NCBI GenBank assembly: GCA_034687125.1
Contig: JAQGBZ010000466.1
Span: 1 to 44,574, forward strand
Source: Neelides folsomi
Lineage: Eukaryota > Arthropoda > Collembola > Neelipleona > Neelidae
Reading direction: 5' to 3'
Length of the DNA stretch: 44,574 bases
This document shows, piece by piece, positions 1-10,500 of the stretch (its first letter is position 1; each line of letters starts with the position of its first letter). The position numbers and the translations under genes were made by a program. Below the pieces are notes generated by a model. It worked only from the letters and a program-made list of their open reading frames with translations, did no database searches and had not been told where the DNA came from.

Positions 1-168
1 GAATTATTGTAAAGTTGAATTATTATAAAGTTGAATAATCGTAAAATTGAATAATTGTAAAATTGAATTATTGTAAATTTGAATTATTGTAAAGTTGAAT
101 TATTGTAAATTTGAATTATTGTAAAGTTGAATAATTGTAAAGTTGAATTATTGTAAAATGGATTGTTG
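1..168. repeat. AT-rich tandem repeat (about 15-bp unit)
   Basis: About eleven degenerate copies of a 15-base unit of the form ttgaattattgtaaa run from the window edge to about 168, with point changes such as aataatcg and aaattt for aaagtt. The array is cut by the window start, so its full length is unknown. It is a minisatellite-type array with no coding capacity. Confidence 0.85.
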
Positions 169-3100
169 GACTTTCGATTCCAATGGTCCAAGTGAAAGAG
201 TATCTCTTGGGTCTGCTGCCTCGTCGGTGGTTCGGGGGCAAAGAGAGATCACCTTTGGAAGGCGGGAGGCCGCGAAGGGTTTTTGAGAGCGACGTTGACC
301 CGAGCGCGGGCTCCCTTCGACTGCCTGACTTTGACCCAGAAGAGGGGGATTGAGTGAGGCGTCTGAGCGCGTACGCGTGAACGAGATCCAGAGTTCTCGG
401 CCTACGCTGAGGGACTGAGTGGGAAGAGTGGGGCGAGTGTGTACATAACAGGGGGCAACGTCACGGGGCCAATGACCGGGGAAGTGAACGACGACGAAGT
501 AGTTGGGGAGTGGGAAGTGGCCCAACCCACCTGGCCTCCTCTTCCGCCGCTCCACCACACCTACCCGAACAATAGTCGCTCTGGGCAACCCCTTTCCCGC
601 CACCACACTCGCCCGACCCAGCTCACCCCAACGCGTCACTCCGCAAACCCAGGAAAATTGAACGCGGTCAGGGTTCAACCAAATCCAGTGTCCAAACCCC
701 CGCCCGGCGGAAAGCAGGAAAAACCAACCATCCGCCTAGTTCTAGTTTGACCCGGAATGAAGAATGATCCTTTGAATCGGAATTAAAACTCTGTTGGGGA
801 GACTTGGGAGGAATGACTCACATTTTACCTCAATCTCCAATGTTAATGAGTTCCTATAATGAATATAATGATTAGTTGATTAGAATAAAAATGGGATTTA
901 TTTGCCACCCTTCGAGATATTTCCAAGTCTGGGGGAGATAAAGTTTGATTTGATCCCAATGGGCTCCCGTTTTAGAATATTTATATTGTTGAATGTCCCG
1001 AGTGGATCTTGTTGATGGGAACGGTGGATGTGGCTGGGGGGACCAGACAGACTCTGAGCATCACACGTGGCGCGAAAAGCCACGCTTTCCTTCAGGTCGT
1101 TCAACTCCACGTCCCTCCACGTGGACTCGCCCTCAACACCAATGGAGGAATCTCCACAGTCTGGGAATTCACAATCAAACGCGGGTCCAAAAGCTGAAAA
1201 ATATAATTACACTTTTCTATCTATTCAGATCAAAATCCAGCCGTCTCCGTCTACAAGACATGAGAGAGACATGGACGAAGAAAGACATTAAGTTTTCTCT
1301 CCCAATGTAGTGAAAAGGGGAAAACTGAAAATTGGGATTTAAATAAGATTAAAATGATCCAATTTGGAAGTAGTCAACTTGGGGAATGGTTAAAATAAAT
1401 GGTAAAAGACCAACTCGGTTTCATTCCCTCCGAAACGGGAAGATTAAATAAATGAATTGAGAAAAGGAAAAGTTGGTTGGAATCGAAAGGATGAAAATCC
1501 TTTGCCCAGGAAAAACCCTACAAGCTGAGGCCTTCGACACACAACAACGGTCCAACAAAATTATATAATTTTCTACCGCAACACTTCAATAATCAAATGA
1601 AAATAAATTGAGTCGGTTTAATTAAACTTTAATTAATATGCCTTCATTTCAGCCTTCGTCGGAAAAGAGAGACATTCTCAAAATTGAATTTCCCTCTCAA
1701 GAAACTCCTTCACCAAATACATTTACAAATACATTTTACAAATACATTTTTATGTTCAAAACGGAAAGTTAAAATGAAAATAAAATAAACTGATCAACTT
1801 TGTAAGACGATGAATTTAATGCCATGGGAACTTAAGTATAATTGACGAAATAGGGTAATTAAGTCTTAATTTAAGACTCATACTGTACAGCCAGAGGGTT
1901 TTTGACACTTTGAGTCAAAGGAGGGTTTAAAAGTGGTCGAATTAAATTCTTCATAATTGTTGGATTTCAAGTTGTGAAAAAAGTGTTGAACAGTTCCCGT
2001 GGATTTTTTCCTTCCTAGTGGAGGAGGGAAATGTTCCCAGAGGAACAAACATTTTTGGTTCGACGCCTTCAACTCTCCACGTCTTAAAGATCCTCCAGAG
2101 TTAGTTGGGATCTACCCAAAGAACCAAGTCACCACTATGGATCTACTATGGATCTAATATATATATTCTACAAATATTCACCAACTTCTTTTAGTGCGTA
2201 GGTATACTATATATATAATTAACCTATGTAATATTAAGAATATAAGAACACTCGTTAATACAGGGGTGTATATAGGAACGAATGGAATCAAAGGAGAAAA
2301 GAAATAGAAAAAAATCCATTTTTTCTACAATTTGATACGAGGTCTTATTATGTATATATCTCTGTTATTGTACAGGTAGTTGGACGGTGGAGGTATGTGA
2401 TGATAATATTGGGTTAGAATGAAGTATAAAAACACGCTTGTTTTTCTCATCAGGACTCGTGGAATTGTGAGGGTCAATGACAACCTCGACTTGGATTCTC
2501 TCAAATATGTAGGATTTTATACCCCAACTACAACATCATTTAAATTTGAGCTTATTAAAATTTTTTAACATTTTATTTCATAATTTATTTTAACTTAATT
2601 AACTCAGTTGGATTTAAATTTAAAAGATTCCTAGTTGACCAGTTTTGTATTGGATGTGAGAGATATTTGACAATTAGTTTAATTATTCATTAGAGCAATC
2701 AATTGCGTCCTTGGTGGTCTTCCCGCGTTCTCATCGGAGTATTGGACTTGGGGCTCCGTGAAAGTTGTGCGGAAGTTGATGTCTCTTGAGGAAAGCGGAT
2801 GGGTGGGAGGGGAAGGAGAAAGGACGAGACACGTGTAGGATGAATCGATTTTCAAGGACCAACTTGCGCGATCTCAAACACCGACCAAACTATCTCCCTC
2901 CCGACTCAAACAAAAATCCTCAGAAATCCACAAAAATCCACAAAAATCCACAAAGGGGGGAAGAAGCCAAGGAAGGAAAAATGGTCAAATTTTCCCGATA
3001 TTCAATTCACAAAACCCGACCATCCCCCTCAGAGAATAAAAAAAACTAATCTCATTTCTAAATGGGAAATGAATGAGGAAAAGATGGAAATTGAGGTCAA

Positions 3101-4500
3101 ATGGCTCGAAACATGCGAGAAACTTTCAACTCTAAGAATTAATCCAATCTTTAAAAATTTAAAACCATTTTAATAAAAGTAAGTAAATCCATTTCAAAAT
3201 GCCAATTTGACTTAAATTGCAGGTTTACCATAAGTATTTAGTATTTACTTATTCGAAGGTATTTGACAAACAATGCTTTCTTATGAATTCGAATGGTTAA
3301 ATGAAGTAATATAAATTAAAAATAGTAGCGGTAGGTAGAGGAAGGAATATACTAAATACACACGTGCTTTCCTGATCAACTAATGAACCAACAGGGATTT
3401 AATGAATTCTCCAACGTTCATTATTTATTTATTTATTTAATTATTCCATCTTCATTTCTCGAAATTGAAGGGTTTAAGTATTAAATAAGTATTTACTTAT
3501 TTGTACTACACGAGCATAACTATGTATTAATGGCAACTCAACATTCGTGGATGATGTTGTGGATGATGTTGTGGATATGAATGGAATTCAGATCTCTATC
3601 TTTGGAATATTTCCCTAATTTCTTTAAGATTCTTCGTCTTCTCTCCAAGAGGCCAAGGATTTGAAATGAAACCATTGTGGGAGTTAATGAAATGGTAGAC
3701 AAAATATAATATTTATAAATGTTATCGTATGCAAATACGGCCTTTGAAAATGAAATTTTATCCAAGTGTTAGTAAGGTGGGAATGGATTCATAATTGTGA
3801 GATGTTGAGTATGGATGAATTGGGGAGTTATAAAAACCAAATCCGCGGTCATTGCCACCAAGCGTGACCAGGGTGGCTTTCCCATTATCAGAATAATTAC
3901 ATACACGTTACGAGGAAGGACTATAATATCTACAGGTACGTATGATCCTCCTGAACACCAGAACTCTTAAGGATATACCTTGGTCATGCACCCCTAGCAA
4001 TATTCCTATATTATCGAACACATATCTCAATTGATCTCTCTCGCAATTGAGCCGTAACTATGGGAATCCGCTCTACAGCCCATTTTTAATCATTTCCTAA
4101 TTTATCACACATTTAACTCCCAAAATGTTCCTTGAGAGGAATGGAGGAAATTTTGGGTTTTGGTGAGGGAATGTTTGGGATAATGATAGGGGGGATTGTT
4201 AGGCGGGGAGGCGATGCGTAACGCACTCGTCAGACTTCTCTCTCCCTCTTCGGGGTGAACGACCTCTTGCATGCAATGCACCCAAAGGGTGAATCCTCCT
4301 CATCTGTTGCACTTCCTCCGCGCAAGAACTCCCAACCCCTCGAGCTCCCACCACGACGACGCCGCGACCCGGGATATTCCCACAACAAACCATCAACCAT
4401 TCACCTGACATACCCATTTACCCATTTATTAAACAAAAACCCAATCCGCACTCCTCGGGTCAAACCCTCACAAATCCAAGAAGACTTACAAATTTAACAA
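169..4500. other. Intergenic region with GC-rich patches, no gene recognised
   Basis: No reading frame here resembles a known protein, and no chain of exons with matching phases was found. The stretch is uneven in composition: about 180-740, 1000-1140, 2700-2900 and 4200-4450 are clearly richer in G, C and CpG than the AT-rich background. Open frames of 60-176 codons in these patches (for example 148-678 minus and 439-750 plus) are what GC-rich sequence gives by chance. The patches could be promoters or enhancers, or 5' exons of genes outside the window. Short simple repeats occur at about 1714-1752 (caaatacatttta units) and 2921-2955 (acaaaaatcc units). Confidence 0.55.
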
Positions 4501-4895
4501 GTTTTACAAAAATTTAAAAAATATCAAATGCGCTCTAGTAATAAATAACATGTTTAAAGGAAATTCCACATGGATTGATGAACAAAGAAGATTTGTCTAG
4601 ATTGGGAACTCAACCGTGAGAATTGTGGGAAAGAGAACAAAGTGTGAAATCCATCTCTTTTCCCATCCAAAGATCAAATCAATCTCAAGATCAAACATTC
4701 ATAGAGATTCATCCATTCTGAACATTTGGAAAGTGAAGGGGTTTGACAGAAAGCTTATTAAGATTTTTAATCAACCTAGGTAACTTGCCCGTAACTTTAA
4801 CTATGGTTTGGTCATTGAATGGATGGGATTTGTATTTAGTTAATTAGGATTAAGGTATTCGGTCAATTGACCCATGTTTGATGGGAGGTAGGAGT

Positions 4896-4930
4896 TCCAC
4901 GTGCCGGATAAGAAATTGAAGGCACGTGGA
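4896..4930. promoter_or_regulatory. Inverted repeat carrying two CACGTG E-boxes
   Basis: TCCACGTGCC (4896-4905) and its exact reverse complement GGCACGTGGA (4921-4930) flank a 15-base spacer. Each arm holds the palindrome CACGTG, the core E-box bound by bHLH factors such as Myc/Max, USF and Clock/Cycle. It lies 2.6 kb upstream of the CPT1 start. Regulatory function is inferred; only the symmetry and the motif are seen. Confidence 0.4.
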
Positions 4931-6285
4931 CCCCCGAATGTTTCGCTGGAAGTTGAAGGAACTCCGAGCTGCCTTAAGCCACACACACAAACGCATCAAT
5001 GCGTTCCAGATACACATCTACTACCAAGAGATTTTCCATTACATTCACACGCCTTCCATGTTTGATTCACCTCACAACACACAGGTCCATGGGACAATTT
5101 AAAACATCTTTTACCTCACTTGGAAAAAACAGATCAATTAGAATTGATATCAAGAGGAACAAATAACAAATTTCCTTTGTTCATTTCTTATCAACAATTT
5201 TACATGGGCTTCAATTTACACGCCATTAATTTTCTTTTTCATGCAACAAATAAAGAACGGGCTTTTAGTAAAAATGATCAATCGATTAACTAAATACATT
5301 TTCATAACTAATACACTTAAAAGAATATATTAAAGACGTTTAGTATTTATTACACACAAAAAAAACAATTAATATTATAAACAATAAATATATTTTAGTA
5401 GAAATTATATACAAATATAAATTAACCAAAGAATAAGTTCGTCAATACATTATCATTAGAAGAAAATATATAAAGGAACTCATAATTACTCTTTATATTA
5501 AGTTATATTGAGAAAACATATCACTAGTACCTAAGTACGTATACGCAAATATGTCATATAGAATACAGAGGATAATTGTTAGCGATCATCATACTACATT
5601 ATATGCAATGCCTATGAATCATATGATACGATATAATCTTAGGCATTTATTTTATTTTAAAGATTAGAATATTAATGGATATTAGTATTACATTTAATAG
5701 AGTAAAATATAGAGAGATTTGTAATATATAAAGCGATTTGTGTATCAAGAGAGCCACCAAACGAAAATGATATAAAATAATTCATACTTTCGCCAGATGT
5801 CATTCAACACACATTTTCTTAACACGGAGTTCCTCTCACAACTTTTCTACACTTTTCTTCAAATACACAGGGTTGGGATTTATTTGACTATTACAGAAAT
5901 AAATTGAGCTTTACACATCATATTGTATTTTACGTAATTATATATAAATAATAGTAATTTTAAAATTTTTGATTGATTAAAATGACAATTTGAAGGAATT
6001 AAATATAATTATGAATGTAGTATATTTATCGAGCTATTGATATTGAAAACATTGAAAAGTATGAGTATTTTGAAATTCGAGATATAACAAGTTTGTACGA
6101 GTATGTATCATTTCTAGAATTTTTTTCTTATTTTGAAATTTTTACCTTTGGTCTCCTGTCATAAATGACAAATAGGTAGTTAATATTGCCCCAAGGTTGA
6201 CATATTTCAATAGATAAACAATTACATTATTAATTCGGCAACAAAATTTATTGTCAATATTATCTGGCTATGGAATTAATGTAAT

Positions 6286-6320
6286 ATCCCCACCCCCTAT
6301 ATTCCATAGGGGGTGGGGAT
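6286..6320. repeat. Perfect GC-rich hairpin, 15-bp stem, 5-base loop
   Basis: The stem arm atccccaccccctat (6286-6300) pairs perfectly with atagggggtggggat (6306-6320) around the loop attcc. The G/C-rich stem stands in sequence that is otherwise about three quarters A and T, so chance is unlikely. The arms resemble the CACCC/GGGGTGGGG type of site bound by Sp/KLF zinc fingers, but the hairpin could also be a transcribed structured RNA or a short mobile remnant. No T-run follows immediately. Confidence 0.7.
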
Positions 6321-6939
6321 TAAATCTTATTTAGAATAACTAGTAATACTTATTTGTTAAAATTTTAAATTTTAAATTATATTTTCCAACCTTGTTCATT
6401 TCGCCTACTAACATTAAGTATGCATATGTGGTAGTGGTAATGGAAAGTTGGTGGCAGAATTTTGGGATCAGTGAAGGGTTAGATTCAGCTGCAGATGGAC
6501 TTCGTACAGTTCCGGTCTCAAGTGACCATCTTAACCTAGTTTAGTAATCATAGTTAAATGCGTTTATCAGAATCGGCCCTTGATTAAAATCCAAGTGATT
6601 ATTCGGCTAATTTGGTGGTGAGTTCATTAATTATCTTATCAGCTCATTTCAATATTTACGGCGTATTTCTCATTGTACTTTGATCCGACGTAAAAAAAAT
6701 TCCACAATCTTTGGAGCTTTCTATTTACAACCAAATTGTCAACACACTCAACATTCAATATCCATTAATACAATTTGACTAATTGTTTCTAATACAATCA
6801 ACCACCCACGTGCTGACAATTGACAATGTTATTCATGTTATTTACAAACTCTGCGGCATGGTTATAACTCTCTTAGTAGACCCCATTTAAAAGACCATTA
6901 ACTAACATTAAGCAAAATTCTAATTCTAATTTAAATATC

Positions 6940-6998
6940 CTTCGTCTTTATGAATCTTTATAGATCTTGATCTTTTATTAAGATTCATAAAGACGAAG
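6940..6998. repeat. Perfect 19-bp inverted repeat with 21-base loop
   Basis: Arm cttcgtctttatgaatctt (6940-6958) is exactly complementary to 6980-6998, with 21 bases between. The 59-base total and arm length match the size of a small-RNA precursor hairpin, although animal miRNA precursors usually carry mismatches, while a perfect stem also fits a young inverted duplication or small MITE. It lies about 500 bases upstream of the CPT1 start. No function can be assigned from sequence alone. Confidence 0.7.
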
Positions 6999-7506
6999 TT
7001 ATTAGCTCGGAAGAAAAAATCTTTTTAAAATATCAGCCACTAGGAATTTTCCAATTTTTTCAAGTTTTGTGAAAAATAAAAAATTCCTATTTACCTAAAA
7101 ATTCTTATTTGGTGGAAAAATAAAGAGGATGGGAAATTGACCGCAGGGTAAATATCTAAAATGTTCTCAAGTCCCATTTCACTAGCAGATAAATATTAAA
7201 TGATCAAACATAATTCATATTTACACATTTATTATTATCTTTTTCTTTACTTATTTCCAAGTATTGGATAAATTAGGATGAATGAAAGGCTTGCGTCATG
7301 AAATGATTAAAAGGTTGAATGGAGGTGTTGGGATTAAAGGTCGAGTTATTCCAAACTATTCGGAATGCGGCGGCCTCATTTCTCCTAATGTATTGACTTG
7401 GGCTTTGGATTGGACTTTGGACCGCGTTAAGCCGCTTTCCCTCACTGACACAATTGTTGGGTTTTAGACATTTTAGACCCATTTTAAAGGGACTGGGCTC
7501 TCCATC

Positions 7507-10500
7507 ATGGCAGAAGCTCATTCTGCCGTTGCCTTCTCTTTTGCTGTCACCCACGAGGGGGTGAACGTCAACTTTGACCGTGAAGTCCTCCACTTAATTT
7601 GGCTCTCCGGGGTCCGGTCATGGAAAAAAAGATTTGCTCGCTATCTGGTAAGATTCACAACTCCTTGGAAAGACAAGAATCATAGATTAATTAAGAAACA
7701 TAGTAATCCAATTTTGACCTTTCAGAATAACATCAAGACTGGAATTTATCCTGGATCGCTTTCAAGTCTTGGCCTCTCAGTTGTGTCGTTGAGCACAGCG
7801 TATTACGCTGGTTACGACGCCAGTTTCGGATTCATCCCATGGCTACAAAAATTTTTACCAGAGTAATATTCACAATTTATTAACACTTTAAAAATTAATA
7901 TCTTCAATTTATTAAGAGTTTAAAATTAATACCATCTTCAATTAATTATATTGTTTTACGTCAATATTTTCTTTATGATTATTTAGAGGATGGATTGGCG
8001 AAGGGCTGAGTTGTACTTTGGCTGGAACTGCCATTTGGACCAGTGCTATTTTTGCTTTAAGAAATATTCTTAAGATGCTATTTGTCTACAAAGGTACTTT
8101 TTGAATGACCTGAATGAAGGGATTGACAATGGATGGGTATTGAAGGTTGGATGTACGAGGAACGTGGGAAGGGTCGTAAAGTGTCGTGGGCCACGAAATT
8201 TTGGCTCGGTGCTGTTTACTTATTGTCTGGACGAAGTAAGCCGATGCTCTACAGCTTCCAAGGCTCCTTGCCTTCCCTTCCTCTTCCGCATCTGGATGAC
8301 ACGATGAAAAGGGTAAAGAATGAAACCGAAGAATCTTTTTTCATTTATATAAATAAAATAATGGCAACATAAATCAAATGTGTATTGAGGTACATTTAAT
8401 TATTTTTAGTATTTGAGATCTGTGCGACCTTTGATGGACGATGCTCAATACCTACGAATGGAAGGACTTGTGGCAGAGTTTAGGAAGGGGATTGGAAAGA
8501 AACTCCAGCGATATTTAGCTCTCAAATCTTGGTATGAAATTAACTAATTAAAATTAAACAATTAAAATTAATTAATAAACTCCACTTATTTTTATCCTAA
8601 TTAATAATTGGTGAATGATTTTAAAGGTGGGCCACGAACTACGTGAGTGATTGGTGGGAAGAATACGTTTACTTGCGCGGAAGGACCCCCATCATGGTCA
8701 ACTCCAACTTTTACGGTCTTGATGCCATTCTGGTTCATCCGACGAAGATCCAAACAGCCCGAGCTGCAAACATTTCTTTTGCTTGCTTAATGTTCCGTCG
8801 GAGCATCGAGCGCCAAGAACTCGAGCCGGTAATTAAATATTTATTAAATATTAATTAAATATTTGGGTAATAAATCATTGTTTTGGGAATCAGATCATGG
8901 TCCAAGGGATGGTTCCACTTTGCTCATGGCAGTACGAACGGGTCTTCAATACAACACGTGTTCCTGGGGAAGAGACGGACCGGATTGCCCATTGGGGCGA
9001 CAGCACGCACATCGCCGTTCTCTCCCGCGGCCGCTATTACAAAATGATCATTCACCACAAAGGACGGTTGCTGAAGCCCGCCGAGCTTCAAGCTCAATTT
9101 GAGAAAATCCTCCAAGACGACTCGGATCCTTCGGAGGGAGAGGAAAAGCTGGCAGCTCTGACGGCCGGAGAAAGATCCCAATGGGCCCGAACGCGGGACA
9201 AATATTTTTCGACCGGCGTCAATCGCGTCTCACTGGACTTGATCGAAAAGTCGGCCTTTGTCGTTGTTCTGGACGAAGAGGAATACAACTATGACTCGGT
9301 GAGTTTCCCCCCAGTCCCAATATTACATTCAAACCCGAATTTCAAGCTTTCGGAGGGAGGGAAAGGAACCGAGGTACTCTGTTTCATTTATGAGCACTTC
9401 TTCCCAATGGCACAAATATGTTTCAATCCGATATTTGTAGGGCGGGGGAGAGAAATTGAATCATTTTGCTCGGATGATGCTCCATGGGAAAGGATACGAC
9501 CGATGGTTCGACAAATCTTTCAACATTGTCGTCGCAAAGAATGGAAGAGTAAGGAAATTATAATTATTGTAATTTAAGTATATTATTGTTAAAATTTAAA
9601 TAGTACCTAATTATCAATTTAGTAAATGATTTAATGGATAGGAATTTAAATAATTTTTTTTGTTTCCTAGGTCGGATTCAATTCGGAGCACTCGTGGTAA
9701 GTTTTGTTGCTCTGTTTTCCAAAATGAGAGTTGACCAAAATTTTCCCACTTCTAAGGGCCGACGCTGCTGTTGTTTCTCACATGTGGGAATCTGTATTTG
9801 CTGAAGATCTCATTTCCTCGCGGTATTTAAAACCCACGTTTCATATTTTCGCTCCATTTATACTATTTTTTTTTGATTTTCTCTCTTTCTTCTAAAATCG
9901 AGTGGTTAGGTGAGGTGGTGGGTCAGAAATGGCTTTTAAACTATTTTTAAATAACACCCGATTAAAGAGAATCTCGGAGCGAGAACGTTTTAATTGAGAG
10001 GAAAGGAGATTACCATGTGAGAATAATAAATGTTGGTCTTATTCAAAGAGAGAAAAAAAGTATTATGTCGTTTTTAAATTTGAAGGGCTGACGCTCCAAT
10101 CATGGGCCACATGTGGGAGTTTTCATTAGCCGAAGAATTCGATTTAGGGTAAATTTTAAATAGTGATTTAATGGGCTCTTCCTGTGTTTGAAATTTGACT
10201 TTGGTTTCAAATGAGTCTGTGTGAACTCTTGGAGGTTCAATCATTTGCTTTTATTAATATATCAAAAATAATCAAATGATCTTTTAATGTTTCAATTTTA
10301 ATAAATTCTTGTTCAAGCTACAATATTTAACTCTTGTTTGTATAACTCTTTAATAATATTCATTGTTTTTGTTATAATTGTTTATTTTGTGTTAGGAATT
10401 TTATCGCGTACTATTTCCTTTCAAAATAAGAACTTAACTTTTCCATTCTTTCACACTTTTGTTCCATTAACTCATATTAGGATAATCCAGTCCCAGTTAA

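Larger units (their letters stand above)
4501..7506. other. AT-rich intergenic region upstream of CPT1
   Basis: Very AT-rich sequence without any credible coding exon. It holds the E-box inverted repeat (4896-4930) and two perfect hairpins (6286-6320 and 6940-6998), listed separately. The last few hundred bases before 7507 must contain the CPT1 5' UTR or an upstream noncoding exon. An open frame at 7282-7467 has no family resemblance and ends before the CPT1 start, so it is left out. Confidence 0.55.

Noticed and set aside
148..678. 176-codon minus-strand open frame in the GC-rich patch near the window start
   Set aside because: No family motif, no exon partners, and GC-rich sequence opens frames by chance; its end runs into the AT repeat.
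2425..2452. TATA box and initiator-like sequence (gtataaaaacac ... catcagg)
   Set aside because: Spacing is right, but no downstream exon or transcript evidence supports a promoter there, and such words are common in AT-rich DNA.
7282..7467. 61-codon plus-strand open frame just upstream of CPT1
   Set aside because: Stops before the CPT1 start, has no family resemblance, and the CPT1 N-terminus is complete without it.
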